DNA of 23,807 bases from UBA9926 sp023261215 (lineage in GTDB: Bacteria > Pseudomonadota > Gammaproteobacteria > Pseudomonadales > Azotimanducaceae), in contig JAYPYV010000040.1 of NCBI GenBank assembly GCA_038136035.1, forward strand, positions 1 through 23,807, written 5' to 3'. Numbering within the stretch: position 1 is the stretch's first letter; each line of letters opens with the position of its first letter. A model generated the notes under the pieces. That model made no database searches, was not told the origin of the DNA, and worked only from the letters and a program-made list of their open reading frames with translations. Positions 1-8,512 of the stretch are shown in pieces. Position numbers and translations under genes: made by a program.

Positions 1-10
1 GGATCCTCGC

Positions 11-1642
11 ATGGCTGGCCCAACCACATTTTTAGGCAAAACGATTTCTGGGCCCTTCACCATTCCTTCGGGGATCGTCACCACCCAACCTTCCATTATT
101 CAGCGCGTCATCCTAGACATGCCCCAAATCGGTGTGATCACCACCAAAAGCATCGGTCCTGAACCTCGGCCCGGCTATCGCGAGCCGATCTACACCCAAT
201 ATGCGCCGGGTTCTTTTGTCAACGCCGTGGGTCTCACCAACCCAGGTATGGAGAGGGCAGCCGAGGGCCTTGCCGCGATTGAAGTACCCTTTGACCGCTT
301 TCTTTTAGTCTCGATCTTTGGTGGCAGCGTCGAAGAATTTGTTGCCGTGGCTATCCGCCTTGCTCCCTTTGCTGATGGACTCGAACTCAATCTCTCTTGC
401 CCTCACGCGAAAGGCTACGGGATGGCGATGGGACAAGACCCAGACTTGGTGGCTGAGATCATTACTGCGGTGAAGGCTGCGGTGGACGTCCCCGTGATCC
501 CAAAGCTCACACCCAACACGGATCGCATCGGCGAGATTGCGCTTGCAGCAACTGAAGCCGGCGCAGACGCACTCTGCGCGATCAACACGGTTGGGCCAGG
601 AACCCACAAGGCCTTTGGGAAGCCCGTCCTCAGCAATGGCGTTGGCGGACTTTCGGGCAAAGGGGTCCTCGCGATCGCGCAAAAGTGTATCCATGACATC
701 CGCGCAGTCACGGACCTCCCCATTATTGGGTGCGGCGGCGTGAGCTCCAAAAGCGACGTAGACGCACTGCGTTCTGCAGGCGCTGACATTGTCGGCATAG
801 GTTCAGCCCTCACAGGCATGACCACCCGAGAGATCCAACACTATTTCACGAGACTTGATGAGGACACTGAAGTGTCTCAGGTCGATGCTGCTGAAGCGCT
901 TGTTCAATATGACGTCGATATGTCGTTCCGGCCAGTGACCCTCCTGCGGACAGAGGCTGTGTGCGAGGACATCGCCCTGCTGCACTTCAAAGAGCGATGC
1001 GATATTCAAGCGGGCGAATTCGTTTTTCTCTGGATCCCGGGTGTTGGTGAAAAACCATTTTCGGTTTTGCTAGACGATCCTCTCACGCTGGTGGCGATCG
1101 ACGTGGGGCAGTTCACACATGCATTGCAAAGTTTGGCCCCGGGAACCAACACTTACATACGAGGACCTCACGGCCAACCCGTCAGCATTCAAGCAGAGGA
1201 GATCCCCATTTTGGTTGCTGGGGGTACCGGACTCGCGGCCGTCTATCAAATCGCTCGCGATTTTAAAGACGCGGTGATTTTCGTGGGTGCTCGGAGCCGA
1301 GATCGTCTTTATTTTCTTGATGAGTGCCAAAAGATAGCTGAAGTTCACGTTGCCACAGACGATGGCAGCGAAGGGTTTCATGGTCGGGTGACGGACTGCC
1401 TCCAGTCTTTCCTTGAGACCCAGCCCCAGGAAAGACTCGCTGCGATGCGCTTTTATAACTGCGGGCCCGAACCCATGGTGCACGCAGCCGTTGCCGTGCA
1501 GTCAAGGTTCGCCTCGAAGGCGCATATCTTCAGCGCCATTGATTACGAAACCAAATGCGGCGTTGGCATTTGCGGCGCTTGCGCCACGCCCGACGGCTTA
1601 AGGCTCTGTGTCGATGGCCCATTCCTCAACCCACCTGCTTAA
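11..1642 (+). CDS. pyrD: Fused dihydroorotate dehydrogenase class 1B (PyrD) and PyrK electron-transfer protein
   Basis: Predicted to oxidise dihydroorotate to orotate in pyrimidine synthesis and pass electrons through FAD and a 2Fe-2S cluster to NAD. Residues 1-290 form the FMN barrel: the N-terminus TTFLGKTISGPFTIPSGIVT, the active-site segment NLSCPH with Cys130 as expected catalytic base, and the phosphate-binding GCGGVSS and GIGSALTG. From about 305 the chain is PyrK/ferredoxin-reductase-like: GEKPFSVL and YIRGPHG (flavin), LVAGGTGLAAVYQIA and CGPEPM (nucleotide), then a C-x4-C-x2-C-x8-C cluster motif at Cys516, 521, 524 and 533. PyrD1B and PyrK are normally separate subunits, so a continuous 543-residue chain is unusual. 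The ATG fits family N-termini, but only ten bases precede it, so its RBS is not visible. A pyrimidine-degradation or other dihydropyrimidine role cannot be excluded. Confidence 0.9.
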   Translation: MAGPTTFLGKTISGPFTIPSGIVTTQPSIIQRVILDMPQIGVITTKSIGPEPRPGYREPIYTQYAPGSFVNAVGLTNPGMERAAEGLAAIEVPFDRFLLVSIFGGSVEEFVAVAIRLAPFADGLELNLSCPHAKGYGMAMGQDPDLVAEIITAVKAAVDVPVIPKLTPNTDRIGEIALAATEAGADALCAINTVGPGTHKAFGKPVLSNGVGGLSGKGVLAIAQKCIHDIRAVTDLPIIGCGGVSSKSDVDALRSAGADIVGIGSALTGMTTREIQHYFTRLDEDTEVSQVDAAEALVQYDVDMSFRPVTLLRTEAVCEDIALLHFKERCDIQAGEFVFLWIPGVGEKPFSVLLDDPLTLVAIDVGQFTHALQSLAPGTNTYIRGPHGQPVSIQAEEIPILVAGGTGLAAVYQIARDFKDAVIFVGARSRDRLYFLDECQKIAEVHVATDDGSEGFHGRVTDCLQSFLETQPQERLAAMRFYNCGPEPMVHAAVAVQSRFASKAHIFSAIDYETKCGVGICGACATPDGLRLCVDGPFLNPPA

Positions 1643-1678
1643 TAGGCGCCTTTGCCCCAAGGGCTATGGCGCCCAGTC

Positions 1679-3043
1679 ATGACGCCTAGGATTGCACTGG
1701 CCTCCTTGGTCATGCTTTTGACCTGGTTGCTTTCGGGTCTTTTTATTTTTGATATTTCGCTGCATGCCCTACTCCTAACTGCATTGGCGGCGCTTGCTCT
1801 GCTGGGCAGGGGCCTCGGCGTGAGCGGTGCCGCGCTTCGGCAGGGTATGTTCAAAGGTGTTCAGGAAGCGATTCCCGCACTCGCGATCTTCCTCATGATC
1901 GGCGTGCTGATGGCGAGCTTCATGCTCAGCGGCACCGTCGCGAGTTTGCTCTATTACGGGCTCAAGCTTTTAACGCCTTCGTTGTTCGTGCCTGCTACGC
2001 TCGTTTTAACCGCCCTGATGGCGAGCGCCACGGGCACGTCCTGGGGCACGGTTGCAACGCTGGGCGTCGCTCTGGTGGGTCTTGGCGAATTGATGGGTAT
2101 ACCCTCGGCACTCGTGGCCGGCGCCGCGATCTCGGGCGCAAGCTTTGGCGACAAAATGTCGCCCATCTCCGACACCACGAATTTGGCGGCGCTCTCCACC
2201 CAGACCGACCTTTACCGACATATTCACAGCATGGCCCTAACCACAGGCCCGGCACTTTTGATTGCAGTGCTCGTCTTCGCCTTTTTGGGGTCAAATGATG
2301 GCGCTGAAAGCCAGCCACTGACGGCCTTGATCTCTCTTGAGAGCGCACTTCGCTCACAGTTTGATGTGTCTTGGCTCACCTTGACCCCGATTGCGCTCAT
2401 GATTTATCTCGCCATCAAGCGTGTGCCCGCCGAAGTGACCATGCTGATGACCAGCCTCTTTGCCCTGGTCCTTGCCATCACACTGCAAGACGTCAGCCTG
2501 ACCAAGGCCATGAACGCTGTCTACGAGGGCGCGACCTTCGCGACGGGCGATGCAAATCTTGATCGCCTCTTAAGCCGAGGCGGTATGGCATCCATGGCTT
2601 GGACGCTCACACTGGCCCTGATTGCCGTGGCCATGGGCGGTGTCCTGCAAGCTTTGGGGTTATTCGAAGCGTTGATCTCTGGCCTGCTCGGCAAAATTCA
2701 GACGCGTGGGGCCTTGGTTAGCGCGTCAACCCTCGGCGCGACGATGGGCAATGCCATGCTCACCGAACCTTATATTGTGATCATCTTGACTGGCCAACTA
2801 TTCAAATCAGCCTTCGCCAACATTCGAGTCGATTCCGCGCTCTTGTCCCGTAGCATTGAGGAGGGCAGCACCCTGACGGCAGCCCTCATCCCCTGGACGA
2901 CCACCGGCATTTTTTACGCCGCAACCTTGGATCTCGCTGTGATCGATTACGCGCCCTATGCCATCCTCAACTGGGTGAACCCTCTTATAGGGATCGCCTT
3001 CGCTTGGTTTGGCTGGGGGCTCCTGACCCAAAACAAACAGTGA
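1679..3043 (+). CDS. nhaC: NhaC-family Na+/H+ antiporter
   Basis: Inner-membrane secondary transporter of the NhaC family, expected to exchange Na+ for H+. The 454-residue chain is almost entirely hydrophobic, with about eleven candidate membrane segments. It carries the family signatures SATGTSWGTVATLG (residues 116-129) and GASFGDKMSPISDTTNLA (153-170), and a second-half counterpart TMGNAMLTEPY. The open frame extends upstream to a TTG at 1652, but the ATG at 1679 places the start just before the first membrane segment and is preferred; neither has a strong Shine-Dalgarno. It follows the pyrDK stop by 36 bp on the same strand, so cotranscription is likely although no metabolic link is obvious. 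Some NhaC-like proteins exchange organic acids (malate/lactate) with Na+, so the substrate is inferred from family only. Confidence 0.88.
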   Translation: MTPRIALASLVMLLTWLLSGLFIFDISLHALLLTALAALALLGRGLGVSGAALRQGMFKGVQEAIPALAIFLMIGVLMASFMLSGTVASLLYYGLKLLTPSLFVPATLVLTALMASATGTSWGTVATLGVALVGLGELMGIPSALVAGAAISGASFGDKMSPISDTTNLAALSTQTDLYRHIHSMALTTGPALLIAVLVFAFLGSNDGAESQPLTALISLESALRSQFDVSWLTLTPIALMIYLAIKRVPAEVTMLMTSLFALVLAITLQDVSLTKAMNAVYEGATFATGDANLDRLLSRGGMASMAWTLTLALIAVAMGGVLQALGLFEALISGLLGKIQTRGALVSASTLGATMGNAMLTEPYIVIILTGQLFKSAFANIRVDSALLSRSIEEGSTLTAALIPWTTTGIFYAATLDLAVIDYAPYAILNWVNPLIGIAFAWFGWGLLTQNKQ

Positions 3044-3364
3044 GCTGCGCGCTCGAACTCAAGCGGTCACCCGCGAACCCAACGGGTCACGGGGGGCCAA
3101 CACATTGACTGAGCACCGCGACAGCGCAGTCGTGCATGAGCACCCTCAAATGGCTCACCCCTCACCCCTTCCATTTTTTCAACCCCAGTGATACCCAGCA
3201 CCTAAAGTCAAACCGGGGTGGCCCTATGCTCTGGTCGCGCATTTATCTTGATTACGCGCACAGTACTGATCGCTGGGGGCCACGCCGGCAGAGCGACAGC
3301 GTGCACAACGTTCTGTGCTAGTCTCGTTCAGCCTCCAATTGAACTCAAAGCAGGACGAACCCCA
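3044..3364 (+). promoter_or_regulatory. Gene-free leader region upstream of the Baeyer-Villiger monooxygenase
   Basis: This 321-bp stretch separates nhaC from the monooxygenase. I see no convincing gene. An open frame continues upstream of the monooxygenase ATG to 3218, but its residues do not resemble the family. A weak inverted element (ACCCG and CGGGT, about 3069-3087) lies after nhaC and lacks a T-run. The last 60 bp hold an inverted repeat, listed separately, and a loose extended -10-like stretch TGTGCTAGTCT at 3314-3324. The mRNA start is not certain. Confidence 0.4.
3303..3318. promoter_or_regulatory. Candidate operator: inverted repeat GCACA-N6-TGTGC
   Basis: GCACA at 3303-3307 is matched by TGTGC at 3314-3318 around a six-base centre, about 47 bp before the monooxygenase ATG. 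It overlaps the best -10-like sequence. The spacing suits a dimeric regulator such as a TetR- or LacI-type protein, but no regulator gene is adjacent. Five-base arms can occur by chance. Confidence 0.3.
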
Positions 3365-5161
3365 ATGAATCAACACGCGGCGATTGATATCCCTAAACTC
3401 AAAGCGCGATATCGCGCGGAGCGAGACAAGCGCCTTCGCAGTGATGGCAACAATCAATACATCCGCATTGAGGGGCATCTATCTCACTATTTAGAGGACC
3501 CGTATACCCCGGTCACCCCCAGAGATCCTAAGACAGACCACGTAACCTTTACCTTCATTGGAGGTGGCTTTGCAGGGCTGGTCACTGGCGCCCGACTCAA
3601 GGAGCAGGGCATCTCTGACGTACGCATCGTCGAAAAAGGGGGCGACTTTGGCGGGACCTGGTATTGGAATCGTTATCCGGGTGCGCAATGCGATACCGCG
3701 TCCTTTGTGTACATGCCGCTTCTTGAAGAAACCGGCCATATGCCCACCGAGAAATATGCACACGCGCCAGAAATTCGAGCGCACTGCAGCAACATCGGTC
3801 GGCAATTTGGGCTCTATGAGAACGCACTCTTTCACACGCAAGTCTCGAAACTTTCCTGGCTCGAAGGCAGCGGGTGCTGGCAAATAGAGACTCAACAGGG
3901 TGACTGCTTCACCTCCCAATTCATCGGCATGGGCACTGGGCCACTGCACGTGCCGAAGTTGCCCGGTATCCCCGGCATTGAATCGTTCAAAGGACATTCC
4001 TTTCATACCAGCCGATGGGACTACGGCTACACCGGTGGCTCCCCGGAAGGTGCACCCATGACGCAACTTAGCGATAAACGCGTGGGCATTATTGGTACTG
4101 GCGCGACGTCTGTTCAATGCGTGCCGCACTTAGCCCGCGCCGCCAAGCAACTCTTCGTCTTTCAACGCACGCCTTCCTCCGTCGATGTTCGCGATAACGC
4201 GCCCACGGACCCCGAGTGGTTTGAGACCATCGCGACGCCGGGCTGGCAGCAACGTTGGCTTGAAAACTTTACCGAAAATCAGGCTGGCGGGACTGCCAAG
4301 GAAGATCTCGTGCAGGATGGCTGGACCGATCTTTCAAGGCGAATTCGTGCGCGAATCGCAGCACTCCCAGCCGGTGAGCGAACGCCGCAGGCCATGTGGT
4401 CAGCTTGGGAGGATGCGGATTTCGAGAAGATGGAAGAGATCAGACAGCGCGCGGAAGAGATCGTAGAAGACAAAGCCACGGCGGAAAACCTCAAGGCGTG
4501 GTATCGCCAATTATGTAAGCGACCCTGCTTTCACGACGAATACTTACAGGCATTCAATCAACCCAGTACGAGGCTGGTTGATACCGATGGCAAAGGCGTA
4601 GAGAAGATTGTTGAAGACGGTGTCGTCGTCAACGGCGAGCACTTCCCGCTGGATTGCCTCATTTACGCTTCCGGTTTTGAGGTCGGCACACCGCACACCG
4701 AGCGTACCGGTTTTGACCTTGAGGGCGTGGGCGGCGTGAGGCTATCCGAACATTGGAAAGATGGCATGCGCACACTCCATGGCACTCACGTTCATGGCTT
4801 CCCCAACGCCTTCATTGTTCAACCCACGCAGGGCGCAAATTTAATTTCCAACGTGCCGCACAACCTCACCGAATCGGGACGGACCATTGCAATGGTCGTG
4901 AAGCATGCGCTCGACCAGGGACATCAGACAGTGGGCGTTAGCCAAGAGGCAGAACAGGCTTGGATCGATTTATTGCTCACTGGTCCTGGCCGCATGATTG
5001 GTTCCCAGGAATGCACGCCAGGCTATTACAACAATGAGGGCCAAGAGCCAGGCCCCGCCGCGCGATTCTCTGTGGGTTACCCACAAGGCGCCAGCGCTTA
5101 CTTTAAGTACCTTAAAGATTGGCGAGAATCAGGCGAATTCGAAGGACTGAAGTTTGACTGA
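3365..5161 (+). CDS. Type I Baeyer-Villiger flavin monooxygenase
   Basis: FAD- and NADPH-dependent enzyme expected to insert oxygen next to a ketone, making an ester or lactone; cytoplasmic. The 598 residues show an FAD-binding GGGFAG (66-71), GGTWYWNRYPGAQCD (96-110), the Baeyer-Villiger fingerprint FKGHSFHTSRWD (208-219; F-x-G-x3-H-x3-W-D), a second dinucleotide fold GIIGTGATS (241-249) and the late DCLIYASGFEVGT segment. Length and order match cyclohexanone/phenylacetone/steroid monooxygenase relatives. The ATG at 3365 is chosen because the chain then begins with a typical charged helix and AGGA lies upstream at about 3352; the longer TTG-initiated frame adds 49 non-family residues. The gene stands alone, convergent with the GH3 gene. 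The ketone substrate cannot be read from sequence; the dienelactone-hydrolase-family protein at 8513-9307 could act on ring-opened products, which is inference. Confidence 0.92.
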   Translation: MNQHAAIDIPKLKARYRAERDKRLRSDGNNQYIRIEGHLSHYLEDPYTPVTPRDPKTDHVTFTFIGGGFAGLVTGARLKEQGISDVRIVEKGGDFGGTWYWNRYPGAQCDTASFVYMPLLEETGHMPTEKYAHAPEIRAHCSNIGRQFGLYENALFHTQVSKLSWLEGSGCWQIETQQGDCFTSQFIGMGTGPLHVPKLPGIPGIESFKGHSFHTSRWDYGYTGGSPEGAPMTQLSDKRVGIIGTGATSVQCVPHLARAAKQLFVFQRTPSSVDVRDNAPTDPEWFETIATPGWQQRWLENFTENQAGGTAKEDLVQDGWTDLSRRIRARIAALPAGERTPQAMWSAWEDADFEKMEEIRQRAEEIVEDKATAENLKAWYRQLCKRPCFHDEYLQAFNQPSTRLVDTDGKGVEKIVEDGVVVNGEHFPLDCLIYASGFEVGTPHTERTGFDLEGVGGVRLSEHWKDGMRTLHGTHVHGFPNAFIVQPTQGANLISNVPHNLTESGRTIAMVVKHALDQGHQTVGVSQEAEQAWIDLLLTGPGRMIGSQECTPGYYNNEGQEPGPAARFSVGYPQGASAYFKYLKDWRESGEFEGLKFD

Positions 5162-5211
5162 GCCAACCGACGCAACTCAGTCAATTAAGTCTTAGGACCC
5201 AAGCGCAGCCG

Positions 5212-7662
5212 TCAATGGGTTAGATCTTTCGGCAAGAGCGCCAGCTCAGCACGGATGTCAGTTGCAGAGGCGCCGACCATTAAGGTTGCCGGCTGCGTGA
5301 GGGGTTGCCACGCCGCTCGAGCCTCATCCCATGCGTGAAACATGGAGCGTTCGAGTGGGACGCTCACCGGGACCGACGCTCCAGGTTCAATGAAAACTTT
5401 CTGAAACCCGACCAGAACTTGAGCAGGTTTAGGGCAAGGCTCATCGCCAAAGCGGGCATAAATTTGAACCGTTTCTTGGGCTGGCACTGATCCACAATGC
5501 TGGACTTCCAATTCAACGCTGAGACCGGTTTCGGTTTTAACGAGCGAAGGCGCGCCGTAATCAAATGTCGCGTAGGTCAACCCATGACCAAATGCAAAGA
5601 GGGGTTCAACGCCATGTTGGATATACGCTCGATGCCCAACATTAATGCCCTCGCCATAACGCATGACGCCATTTTCGCCTGGATAATCAGCCATCGCTGG
5701 GGCATCACTCAGTGCCTTAGGGAACGTCTGCGGCAGCCGACCTGAAGGACTCACATGTCCAAATAGGATGTCGGCAAGCGCACGACCCATGCTCTGTCCA
5801 GGGAACCAAATTTGCAGCACTGCGCGAGCCTGCGCCAGCCAAGGCATTGCCGTTGGCGAGCCACTATTCAGCAGGACCACGGTATTTGGGTTGATTTCGC
5901 AGACGCGCTGAATGAGCTCATCCTGACGACCGGGGAGTTCCATCACCTCACGATCGTGCCCTTCTGTCTCCCAATCATCATTGGTTCCGGCGAAGATCAA
6001 TACGGCATCCGCCTGGCTCGCAACCGCTACGGCCTCCTCCACTGGATCCACCTGCTCAGGCCCCAAAATACCGTATCGGAATGCGCGGAAATTCTTCTCG
6101 GGATCCGGATCAGCCTCGTACTCAATGCTGATTGCAACCGCAACACCCGCTCGACATGCGATCGACGCTTGTCGCTCAGTGCTGCCTTGCATAAAGAACG
6201 CCTCTCCTGGCTCGCGACGGGTCGCGTTGTCGATCAAGAGCTCACCATCAATCCACATCTTGGCGAAGCCTGTGGACAGCAAGCCGAAATAGTGGTCACC
6301 GTCGAGATTCGGTAAGAACTGACCTTCGAGCGTCACTCGATGCGTTCTTGATTCAATAAAGCTGGCGGCGATCACGTTCTGAGCCATCACGCGGTTGAGC
6401 ACAACCTCACCCTTTTTGTCATAAAAGGTTGCAAGCAGTCCTTGTTTGATGTGCTGACCCTCAGCGCCGTCCGACATGAATGGCGTCAGCTGAGATCGCT
6501 CTGGCGCTGGCAAATATTTGTGTGTCTTACAGCCAATCGCGGTCGTCCACTCAATATGCGGCGCTGCGGCGGCCAGCGCATCCATCGGCTCAGACAATGA
6601 CTCGGGCTTAAGTGACGAGGAGCCGCCGCCCATGATCCGGTACTCTCTGAGATTGGGCCCGATCAACGCAATACGCTGCAACGACGATTGGGCAAGAGGC
6701 AGCACCTCCTCATTCTTCAGGAGGACCATACCTTCCACTGCAGCCTCGTAGGCCGCTTGAACACTTTGTTGACTGCGAGAGACTTGTTCAGGTTTCTCTT
6801 CAGGCGCTTCAAATCGCCCACTCCAATCAAGCACGGTTAATAAACGACGGACTTTGTCATCAATCACATCCTCTGCCACCGCACCGGTCTTAACCGCCTC
6901 GAGCAGGGCATCGCCCCACACCGTGGTCGGGCCTGGCATTTCAAGATCCAATCCACCCAGCGCGTTGGGCACCGTCTCTTTTGCGGCCCACCAATCGGAC
7001 ATCACAAGGCCCTCAAAGCCCCATTCGGTTTTGAGAATGTCCACCAACAGATTTTTGTGCGAGCAGGCATAGATGCCGTTGATTCGGTTGTACGCCGCCA
7101 TGATCGTCCATGGCTTTTCACGGAGGGCGATCTCAAACGGCTTTAGATAGACTTCTCTTAGCGTTTGGGCGTCAACGGTCGATGACACGGTCTGACGCTC
7201 GAATTCGGTGTCGTTGCAAACGAAGTGCTTGAGACACGCGCCGACGCCCTCAGACTGAACCCCTTTGGTAAAAGCCCGCGCAAGTTCGCCAGAGAGCAGT
7301 GGGTCTTCGGAATAGCATTCAAAATTACGTCCGCCAATGGGCGTGCGTTGCAAATTAATGGTGGGCCCGAGCACCACTTGAACATCTTTGTCTTTGGCGT
7401 CTTGGGCGATCGCCGCGCCGACACGCTCAATTAAGTCCGGGTTCCAGCTTGCACCTAACGCAATGCCCACGGGGTATGACACCGATGCCTGGCCGCCATC
7501 CCCACGTACGCCATTGGGTCCGTCACTCACTTTGAGTACAGGGATCCCCTTTTCAGGAATGGCATGGGTGCGCCAAAGGCTCGCGCCCGAGACCAGCCGA
7601 ATTTTCTCTTCGAGCGTCAGCTGCTCAAGCGTTGATTCGAGATTCAAGGACTCCTCCGACAT
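5212..7662 (-). CDS. GH3 family beta-glucosidase with PA14 insert
   Basis: Glycoside hydrolase family 3 enzyme that should release terminal beta-linked glucose or a related sugar. The 816 residues hold the catalytic barrel (about 10-285) with KHF at 145-147 and nucleophile Asp223 in MSDWWAAK, the alpha/beta sandwich with a WETEGHDRE segment carrying the expected acid/base glutamate (Glu565 or Glu567), a PA14-like insert at about 405-530 (GLLATFYD, DHYFGLLSTGF, MWIDGELLID), and a C-terminal fibronectin-III-like domain after GHGLTYATFDYG. This order matches the Kluyveromyces-type PA14-containing enzymes. No signal peptide is present, so it probably acts in the cytoplasm on imported glycosides. 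The ATG directly follows the upstream hairpin region and lacks a Shine-Dalgarno; a GGAGGAG lies inside the first codons instead. It is downstream of the response regulator, 42 bp apart. Confidence 0.93.
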   Translation of the reverse strand: MSEESLNLESTLEQLTLEEKIRLVSGASLWRTHAIPEKGIPVLKVSDGPNGVRGDGGQASVSYPVGIALGASWNPDLIERVGAAIAQDAKDKDVQVVLGPTINLQRTPIGGRNFECYSEDPLLSGELARAFTKGVQSEGVGACLKHFVCNDTEFERQTVSSTVDAQTLREVYLKPFEIALREKPWTIMAAYNRINGIYACSHKNLLVDILKTEWGFEGLVMSDWWAAKETVPNALGGLDLEMPGPTTVWGDALLEAVKTGAVAEDVIDDKVRRLLTVLDWSGRFEAPEEKPEQVSRSQQSVQAAYEAAVEGMVLLKNEEVLPLAQSSLQRIALIGPNLREYRIMGGGSSSLKPESLSEPMDALAAAAPHIEWTTAIGCKTHKYLPAPERSQLTPFMSDGAEGQHIKQGLLATFYDKKGEVVLNRVMAQNVIAASFIESRTHRVTLEGQFLPNLDGDHYFGLLSTGFAKMWIDGELLIDNATRREPGEAFFMQGSTERQASIACRAGVAVAISIEYEADPDPEKNFRAFRYGILGPEQVDPVEEAVAVASQADAVLIFAGTNDDWETEGHDREVMELPGRQDELIQRVCEINPNTVVLLNSGSPTAMPWLAQARAVLQIWFPGQSMGRALADILFGHVSPSGRLPQTFPKALSDAPAMADYPGENGVMRYGEGINVGHRAYIQHGVEPLFAFGHGLTYATFDYGAPSLVKTETGLSVELEVQHCGSVPAQETVQIYARFGDEPCPKPAQVLVGFQKVFIEPGASVPVSVPLERSMFHAWDEARAAWQPLTQPATLMVGASATDIRAELALLPKDLTH

Positions 7663-7681
7663 CTAACGGGATTTGAAAGGC

Positions 7682-7706
7682 AATTAGGCCTGTGGATGGC
7701 CTAATT
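7682..7706 (-). repeat. Perfect 9-bp inverted repeat between response regulator and GH3 gene
   Basis: AATTAGGCC at 7682-7690 is exactly matched by GGCCTAATT at 7698-7706 around a 7-base loop. The hairpin includes the response-regulator stop codon and ends 20 bp before the GH3 start. No T-run follows on the minus strand, so it is not a canonical intrinsic terminator. It could be an mRNA stabiliser, a weak attenuator, or a palindromic protein site. Confidence 0.6.
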
Positions 7707-8439
7707 AATCGAGCGTCCAACCACCCACAATTTTGAAGCTGGTTTTTTCCAGATTATCTTCAAGTTCCCACATTCTGTGGATTCTGGTTTCCGTCAGCGT
7801 AAAACCAGCGGGCATTAAGATCGTGTTGTTCTTCGTTTTGATATCTTCGGCTAACTGCATGTCGGGGCGAAGCTGAAAGAGCGATATCACGGTGTAGCGA
7901 TCCCCTCGTTCTCGAGGAATGTGCTGCGCGTCATGCCCCCCTCGCTGAGCATTCTTCTCTGCCTCAAGCGTCAGATTTTCATAGTCTGTTCTCACGTCCG
8001 CGTAGGGAAACCCGGGCATTTCCTTGGCACTTTCAGACATGGCAATCAAAAGACGTTTGATCAACGTTGGCGCATTAAAAGGCTTTTGGATGAACCCATT
8101 AACGTCGAGCGCCATCGCGGTCGCCAAGACGTACTCCTCTTCCATCGAGGTCACAACAATGCTGCTCATCGAGCTGGACGCCGGGGACTGGCCGCATCGC
8201 ACCATCTTAAGCAGTTCGAGTCCGTTCACTTTGGGCATTTGAACATCGGTGATCATCAGATCAAATGCGTGCTCATCCATCAGCGATAACGCGATTTCAC
8301 CGTCTTCAGCCGCAGTGATCTTTTCAAACCCAATCATCCGCAGCAGCTTGTCCAAGACACCGCGAATAAAACGGTCGTCATCAACGATCAGGATGCTCTT
8401 TTGCTCAAACGTGTCTAAAAAGCTGAAATCGATGCTCAT
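7705..8439 (-). CDS. Response regulator with atypical C-terminal output domain
   Basis: Two-component receiver protein, 244 residues. The receiver domain (about 14-132) has the acidic pocket DDD at 20-22, phospho-acceptor Asp65 in ITDVQMPKVNG, a conserved threonine in IVVTSME, and the lysine in FIQKPF. A charged linker follows (about 145-180). The last 65 residues contain SLFQLRPDMQLAEDIKTKN and ILMPAGFTLTETRI, a pattern like the short module found next to HD-GYP domains in some c-di-GMP regulators; here no HD-GYP, helix-turn-helix or GGDEF follows. No histidine kinase is nearby, so it is an orphan. The bases before the ATG read GCCTCCATCTT, so there is no Shine-Dalgarno. The output function is unknown; a protein-interaction role is one inference. 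Confidence 0.88.
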   Translation of the reverse strand: MSIDFSFLDTFEQKSILIVDDDRFIRGVLDKLLRMIGFEKITAAEDGEIALSLMDEHAFDLMITDVQMPKVNGLELLKMVRCGQSPASSSMSSIVVTSMEEEYVLATAMALDVNGFIQKPFNAPTLIKRLLIAMSESAKEMPGFPYADVRTDYENLTLEAEKNAQRGGHDAQHIPRERGDRYTVISLFQLRPDMQLAEDIKTKNNTILMPAGFTLTETRIHRMWELEDNLEKTSFKIVGGWTLD

Positions 8440-8512
8440 AAGATGGAGGCGGCTTTTACAAACGCGCTAGTGTACTACGATCCTTAAATTGATGAGTGCC
8501 CGCTGACGCTTT

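Noticed and set aside
1..6. GGATCC at the very first base, suggesting a cloning-site end
   Set aside because: The same site occurs inside the window (for example 1032-1037 and 6044-6049), so a complete digest is excluded and the position may be chance or an arbitrary cut.
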